From: Palsa-513 sp036510225 | GTDB taxonomy: Bacteria; Actinomycetota; Thermoleophilia; Solirubrobacterales; Solirubrobacteraceae | Reading direction: 5' to 3' | Length of the DNA: 30,682 nt | Assembly (NCBI GenBank): GCA_036510225.1 | Contig: DATCEH010000062.1 | Location: 1 to 30,682, forward strand | In this document: positions 1 to 8,246 of the stretch, in pieces | Position numbering within the stretch: position 1 is the stretch's first letter | How the letters are laid out: the number at the start of each line of letters is the position of its first letter | Position numbers and translations under genes: made by a program | The notes under the pieces: model-generated | Told to the model about the DNA's origin: nothing | What the model saw: only the letters and a program-made list of their open reading frames with translations | The model's database searches: none

Positions 1-621
1 GAGCAGGGCGGCGAAGGCGCGCGCGCCGGCGAAGGTCAGGTGGAGGCGGTCGGGCTGGAACCAGGCGGCGTGGCCCGCGCTGTAGGCGACCCAGTCGAGC
101 ACCCGGACCCGGCCTGGATGGCGACGGGCCTGCGCGCGAACGGTGACCGCGTCCGAGCCTGAGCCGCCGCCGGCCTCCCGGGGGGTGACGAGGACGAGCT
201 GGCGGGCGTGTCCGAGGACGGCGAGCGCCTCGCGGACGTAGGGGTCGGTGACCGAGCCGTTGGCGCCGAGCGCGATCACGACGAGGTGGGGCAGCGTGTG
301 AGCGTGGCGGAGGCTGCTGAGGAGGGCGATCGCCTCGGGGAACTGCCGGCAGCCGCGGGCGTTCGCGTCGTACCCCTCGGCTGCCAGGCTCGGTAGGGCG
401 AAGATCATCGTCGAGTCGCCGATCGCCAGCGGCGGAAGATAGGTCCGCGGGCGCTTCGACGGCTTCTGCGACTGCACGCCGCCACAGTCGGCCCGGGCGG
501 ACGGGGCGAGCGCGAGCAGGCCGAGAACGAGGGTGAGGAGAAGGCCGAGGGGAAGCCTGGTGGTGGAGTGCGCGGTGATGACCGGGCGTATTCTGCCGGC
601 ATGCGGATGGCCACGGGGCAA
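1..621 (-). CDS. Secreted SGNH/GDSL-type hydrolase, C-terminus cut by window edge
   Basis: Reading the minus strand from about 621 toward base 1 gives an open frame that runs off the window. It has a hydrophobic leader (LPLGLLLTLVLGLLALAPSARA) just before a mature start at ADCGG. The SGNH blocks follow in order: AIGDST (nucleophile Ser), IALGANGSV (block III Asn) and PDRLHLT (Asp-x-x-His). These are the hallmarks of SGNH hydrolases, usually esterases or acyl-ester hydrolases of the envelope. The start is unclear. There is no in-frame ATG or GTG before the leader; the only conventional choice I see is TTG at 619-621, which overlaps the divergent SGNH gene. An ATC at 577-579 would fit the leader better but is a rare start. 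The substrate is unknown. The neighbour at 601 is a second SGNH protein facing the other way. Confidence 0.75.
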   Translation of the reverse strand, partial: MPRGHPHAGRIRPVITAHSTTRLPLGLLLTLVLGLLALAPSARADCGGVQSQKPSKRPRTYLPPLAIGDSTMIFALPSLAAEGYDANARGCRQFPEAIALLSSLRHAHTLPHLVVIALGANGSVTDPYVREALAVLGHARQLVLVTPREAGGGSGSDAVTVRAQARRHPGRVRVLDWVAYSAGHAAWFQPDRLHLTFAGARAFAALL

Positions 622-1707
622 GGCGGACGCAGACAGCGGACGGCGCTCGGGTTGGCCGCTGCCCTCGCCCTCGCCCTCGCCCTCGCCCTCGCCCTGGCCC
701 TGACCGTCTCCCTCGCCCTCGCCCGCGGAGCCGGCCTGAGCGATGCGAGCGGATCGCCCGGGGCGGCCGGGAAGCTGATGGTCGGGGTCTGGCCGTCACC
801 GGCCCGGGTCGGTCACGACGCGGTCGTCGAGATCGCCGACGACGGGGCGAACGCCGGGACGCGGGTCGTCGAGTGCGTGACGCCGCCGGCGGGCGCGGGT
901 CCACGCGCCGGCGGAGGTGCCGGCCCAGGCGGGGCCGGAGATCCGGTCTGCTCGGCGGTCGTGCTCGGAGCCGGCGGGCGGGCTTCGACGAGGTTCCAGG
1001 CGAAGCGGCTGGGCGAGTGGAGCGTAAGCGTGATCGCCGGCGGCGAGCGGGTGACCCGGCCGGTCGAGGTCGTCGGCGGCCGCCTGCGGATGTTGGCTAC
1101 TGGGGACTCGGAGATCCAGGAGCTCGACGACATGCTGGGGAGCGAGCTTGGCCGGAAGGGGGTCGGGGTGACCGGGGAGGCCCACATCAGCACGGGCATC
1201 TCGAAGCCGGCGATGTTCGACTGGGTCAAGCACGCGGCAGCCCAGGCGGTCGGCCTCCACCCGGACATCACTGTGGTCTTCATCGGGGCCAACGACGGCT
1301 TCCCGCTGCCGGCGGCGTCGGGCCAGACGTCGTACTGCTGCGGCCCGGCGTGGGTCGACGCGTTCGCCAAGCGGACGGAGTCGATGATGGCCAGCTACCT
1401 GCGGGGCGGGGCGGGGCGGGTCTTCTGGTTCACGCTGCCGACGCCGCGCAATGCGGCGGCCCAGCCGGTCTTCCGGGCGATCAATCGGGCCTACGCGATC
1501 GCGGCGGGGTCGTTCGCGTCCGGGGTCGAGCTGATCGACCTCGTGCCGGTGTTCACGCCGGGCGGCCGCTACCGGCAGGAGATGACATACGACGGGCGGA
1601 CGGTCGACGTTCGCGAGCCGGACGGCTACCACCTGTCGCTGGGCGGGGACGCGATCGCCGCGAGCATCCTGATCGGGCGACTGCAGGCCGACGGGCTCGT
1701 CCGCTAG
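601..1707 (+). CDS. Secreted SGNH/GDSL-type hydrolase
   Basis: A 368-residue protein if started at ATG 601; a GTG at 568 in the same frame is possible but adds residues before the leader. A long Ala-Leu leader (residues about 13-45) marks export. The middle (about 50-160) looks like a beta-rich domain. The SGNH domain begins near residue 165: ATGDSE with nucleophile Ser170, FIGAND with Asn231, and DGYHLS with Asp341 and His344. The family hydrolyses esters, and in bacterial envelopes often acyl groups on sugars; the substrate here is unknown. It diverges from another SGNH gene with almost no spacer, so the pair may share control. The leader is encoded by a hexanucleotide repeat. A weak hairpin after the stop could terminate it. 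Confidence 0.85.
   Translation: MRMATGQGGRRQRTALGLAAALALALALALALALTVSLALARGAGLSDASGSPGAAGKLMVGVWPSPARVGHDAVVEIADDGANAGTRVVECVTPPAGAGPRAGGGAGPGGAGDPVCSAVVLGAGGRASTRFQAKRLGEWSVSVIAGGERVTRPVEVVGGRLRMLATGDSEIQELDDMLGSELGRKGVGVTGEAHISTGISKPAMFDWVKHAAAQAVGLHPDITVVFIGANDGFPLPAASGQTSYCCGPAWVDAFAKRTESMMASYLRGGAGRVFWFTLPTPRNAAAQPVFRAINRAYAIAAGSFASGVELIDLVPVFTPGGRYRQEMTYDGRTVDVREPDGYHLSLGGDAIAASILIGRLQADGLVR
661..702 (+). repeat. Hexanucleotide tandem repeat in signal-peptide region
   Basis: Five perfect GCCCTC units (661-690) followed by two GCCCTG units encode a run of Ala-Leu in the leader of the SGNH hydrolase. Changes in copy number would keep the frame but alter the length of the hydrophobic core. 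Confidence 0.9.
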
Positions 1708-1757
1708 TAGACCGGCCGACCGGGGATCTGGATGCGGTGCAGGCCTGACGATCTTGG

Positions 1758-1802
1758 GGTCAGGCCCGGTTCCTGACCGGGTGGTGGAGAGGGGGACTCT
1801 CC
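1758..1802 (+). terminator. Two small hairpins after the SGNH gene, possible terminator
   Basis: GGTCAGG (1758-1764) pairs with CCTGACC (1772-1778) over a 7-base loop, and GGAGAG (1786-1791) pairs with CTCTCC (1797-1802). They lie 50-95 bases after the SGNH stop. No T-run follows, so intrinsic termination is only suggested. Confidence 0.3.
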
Positions 1803-1838
1803 AAGAAGAGTAGTTGCCTGAATCACTCGGGTTTCGCG
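1794..1838 (-). repeat. Palindromic-repeat family, copy 1 (inverted)
   Basis: Read on the minus strand, this segment begins CGCGAAACCCGAGTGATTCA, continues GGCAACTA and ends in GGAGAGTCC. It matches copies 2 and 3 below. Against copy 3 the core 28 bases (1811-1838 versus 2236-2263) agree at 24 positions. The 9-base GGAGAGTCC end is identical to the end of copy 2. Confidence 0.75.
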
Positions 1839-1977
1839 CTTTCCGCTCGGCCGACTGCACGTCGGGTCGAGGCGGGGCGGCGCCGGGGTCGGGGCGGGTG
1901 CGGGTCGGGTGCGGGGGTGCGGGATGTGATCAACCGGGGTCCTCCCGGGCGGTGGAGGTGGATGCGAGACCTTCGTC

Positions 1978-2023
1978 GCGAAAGTAGCTGACTGAGTCAG
2001 TCAGCTACTTTCGTTGGAGAGTC
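1978..2023 (+). repeat. Palindromic-repeat family, copy 2, with a perfect 35-base palindrome
   Basis: Bases 1979-2013 form a perfect inverted repeat: 17-base arms starting CGAAAGTAGCTGACTGA around a single central G at 1996. The outer sequences GTGGAGGTG (1952-1960) and CACCTCCAC (2026-2034) are also complementary, so a longer cruciform is possible. The left part (CGCGAAAG...GACTGA) and the right flank (GGAGAGTCC) match the other two copies. It could be a protein binding site, a bidirectional terminator without a T-run, or a mobile palindromic element; the sequence does not decide. Confidence 0.85.
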
Positions 2024-2235
2024 CACACCTCCACGACCCGGCCCCCCCGCAGAGAGCTCGCCCGCCTCTGACCTCCCGAGCCCGCCCGAGTGATCCTGGA
2101 CGGCACGCTCGCGAAGCTCTCCCGCCGCGTGAGCACCGCGCCGCCGCGAAACATCACGCCGAACGGGGACGTGACCCCAAGACCGGCGAAAGCGCCGTTG
2201 TCCAACACGCCCGGCCCCGCCGCCGGACGCAAACC

Positions 2236-2281
2236 CGCGAAAGCCGACTGACTCAGGCAACCATTTCGCGATGGATGTCTC
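2236..2281 (+). repeat. Palindromic-repeat family, copy 3
   Basis: It starts CGCGAAAGCCGACTGACTCA and continues GGCAACCA. CGCGAAA (2236-2242) is exactly complementary to TTTCGCG (2264-2270), so this copy can also fold into a hairpin. It lies in inverted orientation to copy 1, so copies 1 and 3 could be ends of a roughly 450-base element enclosing copy 2. No clear target duplication is visible. Bases 1708-2382 hold no convincing gene. Confidence 0.75.
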
Positions 2282-2382
2282 AGCACTCCACGTCCGCCGC
2301 CGGGCATCCGTCGCCCCGAGAACAGGCCGGCCGCGGGATCGCCGGGAGGGCCGAGGTACACTTCGGCGGCTCTCGAACGCCC

Positions 2383-3480
2383 ATGGCGACTTCTACGACA
2401 AGCACGGCCGGGGCGGCGGACGGCGACCCGGAGGCCCGCGCCACACCGATCACGAGCGGCGAGCGGCGAGCGGCCGAGGTCGACCGGCTGACGCTGGCCG
2501 ACCGGACCGGCCTGCTGCGCCGGATGCTGGAGATGCGGGGGATCGAGCAGCGGGCGATGACGCTCTATCGCCAGGGTCAGGTGCCGGGGTCTTTCTATGA
2601 CGGCTTCGGGCAGGAGGCGGTCTCGGCGGGTGCGGCGTTCGCGATGGCGTCCCACGATCGCCTGTGCATCCTCCATCGGGACCTGGCGGCCCACCTGATC
2701 CGGGGGGTCGAGCCGGAGCGGATCTTCGCCCAGTACATGGGCCGGACCAGCGGCCTGACCGACGGCCGGGACGGCAACGTCCACTTCGGCGACCACCGGC
2801 TGGGGTGCGTGGGGATGGTCTCGATGCTGCCGGACATGATGCTCGTCGCGGTCGGCATGGCGATGGCCTTCAGGATGCGTGGGGAACGGCGGTGCGCGCT
2901 GACCTGGCTGGGTGACGGGGCGACGTCGCGGGGGGACTGCCACGAGGCGATGAACTGGGCGGGAGTGCAGCGGCTGCCGGTGATCTTCGTGCTCGAGAAC
3001 AACCAGTACGCGTACTCGACGCCGACCAGCAAGCAGTACGCGGTCAACCCGGTGGAGCGGGCCGCGGGGTACGGGTTTCCGGGGGTCAGTGTCGACGGGA
3101 ACGACGTGGAGGCGGTGTTCGCGGCGACGCTGGAGGCGCGGGAGCGGGCGATCGACGGGGGTGGGCCGACGTTGATCGAGGCGGTCACGATGCGGATGCA
3201 CGGGCACGCGGCGCACGACGACATGGCCTATGTCCCGGACGAGCTGGTCGAGCACTGGCGGGGCCGGGACCCGATCGAGCTGGAGGAGCGCCGGCTGATC
3301 GAGCTTGAAGTCGACGTCGACGGCCTGCGAGCGGAGGTCGCCGGAGAGCTCGAGGCGGCGCTGGGGAGGGCGCGGAAGCACGCGTTCCCGGACGGGTCGA
3401 CGGCGCGGGAGGGGGTCTTCTGCGAGGGGGAGGCGCGGGCGCTGGGCGACGGGCTGGCGCCGTGGAGCGGATATGCCTGA
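2383..3480 (+). CDS. 2-oxoacid dehydrogenase E1 alpha subunit (thiamine diphosphate)
   Basis: A 365-residue E1 alpha of the pyruvate, branched-chain 2-oxoacid or acetoin dehydrogenase type. With E1 beta it decarboxylates a 2-oxoacid and passes the acyl group to lipoyl-E2. The ThDP/Mg motif is clear: GDG at 177-179 and NNQ at 206-208, about 30 residues apart as in the family. The segments LYRQGQVPGSFYDGFGQEA and MRMHGHAAHDDMAYVP are also typical. The frame stays open upstream into the repeat region, but similarity begins only after ATG 2383, so that start is chosen. A TACACT at 2357-2362 could be a -10 box; no good -35 is seen. The stop overlaps the E1 beta start by 8 bases. The exact substrate cannot be fixed from sequence. 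Confidence 0.93.
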   Translation: MATSTTSTAGAADGDPEARATPITSGERRAAEVDRLTLADRTGLLRRMLEMRGIEQRAMTLYRQGQVPGSFYDGFGQEAVSAGAAFAMASHDRLCILHRDLAAHLIRGVEPERIFAQYMGRTSGLTDGRDGNVHFGDHRLGCVGMVSMLPDMMLVAVGMAMAFRMRGERRCALTWLGDGATSRGDCHEAMNWAGVQRLPVIFVLENNQYAYSTPTSKQYAVNPVERAAGYGFPGVSVDGNDVEAVFAATLEARERAIDGGGPTLIEAVTMRMHGHAAHDDMAYVPDELVEHWRGRDPIELEERRLIELEVDVDGLRAEVAGELEAALGRARKHAFPDGSTAREGVFCEGEARALGDGLAPWSGYA

Positions 3481-4438
3481 GATGACCTACCTCCAGGCGA
3501 TCACCGATGGGCTGCGGGAGGAGATGCGGGCGGACGAGCGGGTCTTCGTGATGGGCGAGGACATCGCGACGTACGGGGGTGCGTTCAAGGTGACCGAGGG
3601 CCTCGAGGGGGAGTTCGGATCGGACCGGGTGATGGACACGCCGATGGCTGAGGCGGCGATCATCGGGGCGGCGATCGGGGCGGCGGTGGTGGGGATGCGG
3701 CCGGTCTGCGAGATGCAGTTCTCGGACTTCGTGGCGTGCTGCTTCGATCAGCTTGTGAACGTCGCCGGGAAGATGCACTACCGGCAGGGGCTGGCCGTGC
3801 CGATCGTGATCCGGCTGCCGTCGGGCGGGGGCTTCTCGGGGGGTCCGTTCCACTCGCAGAACCCGGAGGCGTGGCTGATGCACGCGCCGGGCCTGAAGGT
3901 GGTGGCGCCGTCGACCGCGGCGGACGCGAAGGGTCTGCTGATCGCGGCGATCCGCGACCCGAACCCGGTGTGCTTCCTCGAGCACAAGAACCTCTACAGG
4001 CGGATCAGGGGCGAGGTGGCGGGCGGCCTGTACGAGACTCCGATGACGGCGCGGGTGGCGCGCGACGGGGACGACCTCGTGGTGATCACGTACGGGGGGA
4101 TGGTCTGGAGCGCGCTCGAGGCGACCGAGGATCTGGACGGGGCGAGCATCCGGGTGCTCGATCTGCGGTCGCTTGTCCCGCTCGACGAGGAGGCGATCCT
4201 GGAGGCGGTCCGGGAGTGCGGAAAGGTCGTCGTCGTCGATGAGGCGAACGCGACGTGCGCGGCGGGAGCGCAGGTGTCGTCGGTGATTGCGGATCGGGGC
4301 TTCGAGTTCCTCGATGGACCGGTCCGTCGGGTGGCGACGCCGGACGTGCCGATCGCGTTCGCGCCGTCCCTGGAGCGGGCGCTCCTGCCTCAGGTGGAGG
4401 ACATCCGGGAGACGTGCCGTGAGCTCCTCGCGTACTGA
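3473..4438 (+). CDS. 2-oxoacid dehydrogenase E1 beta subunit
   Basis: A 321-residue transketolase-like beta subunit that completes the E1 heterotetramer. Family signatures include VMGEDIATYGGAFKVTEGL near the N-terminus, DTPMAEAAIIGAAIGAA, EMQFSDFV, and the C-terminal swivel domain from about residue 190 (VITYGGMVWSALEA, VLDLRSLVPLDEEAI, VVVDEANATCAAGAQ). The length is normal for E1 beta (about 325). ATG 3473 is preceded by GGAG at a suitable distance and overlaps the E1 alpha stop by 8 bases, so translation is probably coupled. An internal ATG at 3482 is an alternative. The C-terminus overlaps the E2 start by 20 bases. Confidence 0.93.
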   Translation: MPEMTYLQAITDGLREEMRADERVFVMGEDIATYGGAFKVTEGLEGEFGSDRVMDTPMAEAAIIGAAIGAAVVGMRPVCEMQFSDFVACCFDQLVNVAGKMHYRQGLAVPIVIRLPSGGGFSGGPFHSQNPEAWLMHAPGLKVVAPSTAADAKGLLIAAIRDPNPVCFLEHKNLYRRIRGEVAGGLYETPMTARVARDGDDLVVITYGGMVWSALEATEDLDGASIRVLDLRSLVPLDEEAILEAVRECGKVVVVDEANATCAAGAQVSSVIADRGFEFLDGPVRRVATPDVPIAFAPSLERALLPQVEDIRETCRELLAY

Positions 4439-5615
4439 GGCGGCGGGTCGGGTCGTCGAGGTGACGATGCCGCAGATGGGGGTCTCGGTGGTCGAGGGCA
4501 CGCTGGCCGCGTGGCACAAGGCGGTCGGCGAGGGGATCCTCGCGGACGAGACGATCTGCGAGATCTCGACCGACAAGATCGACACGGACATCCCGTCGCC
4601 AGCCGACGGACGGGTGGTGGAGCTGGTCGTGGGTGAGGGGGAGACGGTGGTCGTGGGGACCGTGCTGGCAAGGATTGCGGTCGGGCGCGAGGATCCGGGT
4701 GTTCATGGGGGCGACGCCGACCGACCGGCGCCAGCGGGCGGGTCGCCCGCGCCGACCGGGGTGGCGGCAGCCGGCGGTGGAAGGACGAACCATTCGCCGG
4801 TCGTGCTGCGGATGGCCGAGCTCCACGGGATCGACCTGGCCGGGGTCGCGGGGACGGGGCGGAACGGGCGAATCAGCAAGCAGGACGTCGAGGCATACAT
4901 CGCGCGGCAGCCTGCGGGCCCGCGGTCGGGCGGTCTGGAGATCGACGCGAGCGACCGGGAGACGGTGAGCGAGCCGCTGTCGCGGATGCGGCGGGCGATC
5001 GCCGAGCACATGACAAGGTCGCTGCGGACGGCGGCGCACTGCATGACGGTGATCGAGGTCGACATGTCGGCGATCGTGCGGGCGCGGCGGGCGGCCGGGC
5101 TGGGCCTGCTGCCGTACGTGGCGCGGTGTGTTGCGGAGAGTCTGTGCGTGTTCGGTGGGATGAACGCGACGCTCGAGGGCGACGTGGTGACCCGGCATGG
5201 GAGCGTGAGCCTGGGGATTGCGGTCTCGCTGGGCGAGCGTGGGCTGATCGTCCCGGTGATCGAGCGGGCGGAGACGCTTGGGGTGGCCGAGCTGGCCGAG
5301 CGGATCCTCGATTTGGGAGCGCGGGCGCGGTTGAACCAGCTGAGGCCGGACGAGGTGAGGGGCGGGACGTTCACGATCACGAACCCGGGGCGGTGGGGGA
5401 CGACCGGGGGAACACCGATCATCAATCAGCCGCAGGTCGGGATCCTCGACCTGGAGGCGGTCGTCGACCGGGTCGTCGTGCTCGACAACCAGTCGATCGG
5501 GATCAGGCCGATGGCGAACCTGTGCCTGTCGTTCGACCACCGGGCGATGGACGGGAACCTGGCGGCGGAGTTCCTGGGTGACGTGCGTTCGCGGATCGAG
5601 GGCTGGCAGGGGTGA
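4419..5615 (+). CDS. Dihydrolipoyl acyltransferase E2 component
   Basis: A 398-residue E2 with the full domain set. A single lipoyl domain (about 15-90) carries the lipoylated Lys53 in STDKIDTD. A flexible Gly/Pro/Ala linker follows. A peripheral subunit-binding domain (about 127-165) contains SPVVLRMAELHGIDLAGVAG. The catalytic acyltransferase domain extends to the C-terminus with SFDHRAMDG, catalytic His374 and Asp378. It takes the acyl group from E1 and transfers it to CoA. The chosen start is GTG 4419, inside the end of the E1 beta gene and preceded by GGGAG; it places the lipoyl domain at the usual distance. The subunit-binding domain implies an E3 partner, but no E3 gene lies in the window, so E3 must be encoded elsewhere. 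Confidence 0.93.
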   Translation: MSSSRTEAAGRVVEVTMPQMGVSVVEGTLAAWHKAVGEGILADETICEISTDKIDTDIPSPADGRVVELVVGEGETVVVGTVLARIAVGREDPGVHGGDADRPAPAGGSPAPTGVAAAGGGRTNHSPVVLRMAELHGIDLAGVAGTGRNGRISKQDVEAYIARQPAGPRSGGLEIDASDRETVSEPLSRMRRAIAEHMTRSLRTAAHCMTVIEVDMSAIVRARRAAGLGLLPYVARCVAESLCVFGGMNATLEGDVVTRHGSVSLGIAVSLGERGLIVPVIERAETLGVAELAERILDLGARARLNQLRPDEVRGGTFTITNPGRWGTTGGTPIINQPQVGILDLEAVVDRVVVLDNQSIGIRPMANLCLSFDHRAMDGNLAAEFLGDVRSRIEGWQG

Positions 5616-6862
5616 GGGGGTTCACGTCAGGGCTGGCGGAGTCGCTGGCCGAGGACGTTCTGGAGCGGCTGGTGCGCTACGCGCGGATCGACACGCAGGC
5701 GGTGCGTGACCGCGCGGGGAGCCCGAGCAGCCCTGGCCAGGTCGACCTGGCCCGGCTGGTGGTGACCGAGCTTCGGGAGATCGGTCTGGAGGACGCGGCG
5801 GTCGACGAGAACGGCTACGTGACGGCGACGCTGGCCGGGAAGGGCCCGGTGGTCGGACTGCTGGGGCATCTTGACGTCAGCCCGGACGCGCCGGCGGAGG
5901 GAGTCGAGCCGATCGTCCACCGGGACTACGACGGTGGTGTGGTCAGCCTGCCGCGGGGCGGGACGGTGCTCGACCCGGGGTCGATGCCGGAGCTTCGGGG
6001 CAAGGAGGGCGAGGACCTGGTGAGCTCGAGCGGGGACACGCTGCTGGGCGCGGACGACAAGGCGGGGGTCGCGGAGATCATGGCGGCCGTCGCTTACCTG
6101 GCGGGTCACCCTGAGCTGCGGCGTCCGACGCTGCGGATCGGGTTCACGCCGGACGAGGAGATCGGGATGGGGGCGGAGCGCTTCGACGTGGAGGGCTTCG
6201 GGGCGGGGTGCGCGTACACGATGGACGGGTCGACGATCGGCGAGCTGCAGGACGAGACGTTCTCGGCGGTGGAAGTCAGGATCCGGATCGAGGGGGTCGA
6301 CGTCCACCCGGGCTACGCGACGGGCAAGCTGGTCAACGCGGCGAGGTTGGCGGCGCGGATCGTCGCGGGCCTGCCGTCGGCGACGCTGACGCCGGAGACG
6401 ACGTCGGGACGGGAGGGGTTCATCCACGTCTACGAGCTCGAGGGTTCGGCCGCCGCGGCGGAGATCCGGGCGATCGTGCGGGACTTCGACGACGACCTGC
6501 TGGCAGATCACGTGAGGGTCCTGCGTGAGATCGCTGAGGACGTCGTCGGGAGCGAGCCGACGGCGTCGATGGTGGTGGACGTGACGCCGCAGTACCCGAA
6601 CATGCGCCGGTATGTGGAGCGGTTCCCGGAGATCGTCAAGGCCGCGGAGGAGGCGATCAGGGCGGAGGGGATCACGGTGATCCGCAAGCCGATCCGGGGC
6701 GGGACGGACGGGTCGCGGCTGAGCGCGATGGGTCTGCCGACGCCGAACATCTTCGCGGGGGGCCACGAGTTCCACTCGGTGAGGGAATGGGTCTCGGTCA
6801 GGGACATGGCCGCGGCCGCGGCGGTGATCATCAGGCTGGCGGGCGTCTGGGCGGGCGAGTAG
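5612..6862 (+). CDS. pepT: Peptidase T (tripeptide aminopeptidase)
   Basis: A 416-residue M20-family zinc aminopeptidase that removes N-terminal residues from tripeptides in the cytoplasm. The metal and catalytic residues are in place: His86 and Asp88 (GHLD), Asp148/Asp149 (GADDKAG), Glu182/Glu183 (PDEEIG), Asp205 (TMDG) and His385 (GGHEFHS). The C-terminal block GGTDGSRLSAMGLPTPNIFA is diagnostic of PepT within M20. The dimerisation insert lies at about 210-320. Length matches the family (about 410). The GTG start overlaps the E2 stop by 4 bases (GTGA), so it is the last gene of the dehydrogenase operon. That pairing is unusual; a shared role in amino-acid or peptide catabolism is an inference. 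Confidence 0.93.
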   Translation: MRGFTSGLAESLAEDVLERLVRYARIDTQAVRDRAGSPSSPGQVDLARLVVTELREIGLEDAAVDENGYVTATLAGKGPVVGLLGHLDVSPDAPAEGVEPIVHRDYDGGVVSLPRGGTVLDPGSMPELRGKEGEDLVSSSGDTLLGADDKAGVAEIMAAVAYLAGHPELRRPTLRIGFTPDEEIGMGAERFDVEGFGAGCAYTMDGSTIGELQDETFSAVEVRIRIEGVDVHPGYATGKLVNAARLAARIVAGLPSATLTPETTSGREGFIHVYELEGSAAAAEIRAIVRDFDDDLLADHVRVLREIAEDVVGSEPTASMVVDVTPQYPNMRRYVERFPEIVKAAEEAIRAEGITVIRKPIRGGTDGSRLSAMGLPTPNIFAGGHEFHSVREWVSVRDMAAAAAVIIRLAGVWAGE

Positions 6863-6893
6863 CCGACCCGGAGGAGTCGACCCGGTCGTGGAC

Positions 6894-8246
6894 CTAGTGG
6901 CCGGACGCGGTGTCGACGACGTGGTCGAGGGCTTGGAGCTGCTGCTGGAGGGGAGCGGTCGGGGCCGGCACGGGAAGCGCGGTACTTCCGGCGGTGGGCC
7001 CGGTCGGATGGAATGAGCCGCGGCCACCGGCACTTGCCAGTACGACGACGACGATGAGCAGGGCGAGGCCGGCGAGGACGAGCCGCGGCGAGAGCCTACG
7101 GTGAGCGGACGCGGCGTTCGCGGGGGTTGTCTGACCGGCGATCTCGCGGGCGGCATTCGCCGGCGCGGCCGCGCGGGCGGCATTCGCCGGCGCGGCCGAG
7201 GGCACGGCTTTGGTCGGCGCGGCCGGCGTCTGTGCCGTGACTTCCAGCTCTGGAGCGGCGACGGCAGCGAGTGCTGGGGCCGTGTCGACGGCAGCGGGCG
7301 CTGGGGCCGTGTCGACGGCAGCGGGCGCTGGGGCCGTGTCGACGGCAGCGGGCGCCGCGGCCGTGTCGACGGCAGCGGGCGCCGCGGCCGTGTCGACGGC
7401 GGCGGGCGCTGGGGCCGTGTCGACGGCAGCGGGCGCTGGGGGAGTGGGCGCAGCGGCGGGCGTGGCCAAGTCGGTCGGGGGAGCTGGGGTCGGGGCAACG
7501 ACAGTCGGGACGGGCGGTCCGTCGAGGAGCTGGAGAGCCGCGGGAACATCGGGACGCCGGCCGGGCGCGGACGCGGTCAAGGCGTCGATCAGGGCGGCGA
7601 CTGAGCCGGCGTGGTCTGCGCTGACTGCGCGGAGGACGACGCCGGCGGCGTACAGGTCGCTCTGGGCGGTCGCGGGCAGTCCGTCCTGGACCTCGGGCGC
7701 GAGGTAGCCGAGCGTCCCGATCACGATGCCCGTCTGGGTCAGGCCGGCGGCGTCGTCGGCCCGCGCGATTCCGAAGTCCGTGAGCTGCGGCCGGCCGTCG
7801 AGCCCGAGCAGGATGTTGGCGGGCTTGACGTCACGATGGACGATGCCGGCGTCGTGGATGTGGGCGAGGGCGATCAGAAGCCCTCTTGCGAGGACGGAGA
7901 CATCGAGCGGGTCGAGTGGCAGCTCGTCGCGAGCGGCGAGCCGTTCGGCGAGGCTCCCACCGGGGACGTACTCCATGACGAGGTACGGACATGCGTCGGA
8001 CGCGCTGTAGTCGTAGACCTGCACGATGTTCGGGTGGGAGAGGGACGCCGCGGCGAGGGCCTCGCGCTCGAATCGTTGAAGCCACTGGTCGTCGACGGCG
8101 AGGGTGTCTGACATCACCTTGACCGCAACCGGTCGTCCGAGGCGGTCGTCACGCGCCAGCCATACGGATGCCATCCCACCGGCGCCGAGGAGACGCTGAA
8201 GCTTGTAGCGGCCATCGCCGAGCGATTTTCCGGGGGCGAGTCTCAA
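6894..8246 (-). CDS. Transmembrane Ser/Thr protein kinase with repeat linker
   Basis: A 450-residue PknB-like kinase. The cytoplasmic catalytic domain (about 10-243) has the glycine loop GAGGMA, Lys43 (VAVKV), catalytic HRD 137-139 with Lys141, DFG 157-159 and APE 183-185, so it looks active. The C-lobe is short: after SDLYAAGVVL the usual stretch with the PF motif is missing. A Pro/Ala juxtamembrane linker (250-385) contains six copies of a 9-residue unit, then one membrane helix (about 389-405) and a short outer tail rich in Pro/Gln. No PASTA repeats are present. The TTG start is set by the overlap with the upstream lipoprotein stop (TTGA, 8243-8246), which couples the two. The lipoprotein may be a sensor or partner; that is inference. 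Confidence 0.9.
   Translation of the reverse strand: MRLAPGKSLGDGRYKLQRLLGAGGMASVWLARDDRLGRPVAVKVMSDTLAVDDQWLQRFEREALAAASLSHPNIVQVYDYSASDACPYLVMEYVPGGSLAERLAARDELPLDPLDVSVLARGLLIALAHIHDAGIVHRDVKPANILLGLDGRPQLTDFGIARADDAAGLTQTGIVIGTLGYLAPEVQDGLPATAQSDLYAAGVVLRAVSADHAGSVAALIDALTASAPGRRPDVPAALQLLDGPPVPTVVAPTPAPPTDLATPAAAPTPPAPAAVDTAPAPAAVDTAAAPAAVDTAAAPAAVDTAPAPAAVDTAPAPAAVDTAPALAAVAAPELEVTAQTPAAPTKAVPSAAPANAARAAAPANAAREIAGQTTPANAASAHRRLSPRLVLAGLALLIVVVVLASAGGRGSFHPTGPTAGSTALPVPAPTAPLQQQLQALDHVVDTASGH
7273..7434 (-). repeat. Six tandem 27-base repeats inside the kinase gene
   Basis: Six units with few base changes encode APAAVDTAP or APAAVDTAA in the juxtamembrane linker; a degenerate seventh follows from 7435. 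The very high identity between units suggests recent expansion and possible copy-number variation between strains. Direct tandem arrangement within a coding frame excludes a CRISPR array. Confidence 0.92.

Noticed and set aside
2090..2251. Short frame starting VILDGTLAKLSRR, possibly a transposase scrap ending in repeat copy 3
   Set aside because: Too short and lacks any catalytic residues; the LDGTL match may be chance.
7273..7434. Regular 27-base repeats resembling a CRISPR array
   Set aside because: The units are directly adjacent with no spacers and lie in frame within the kinase gene.
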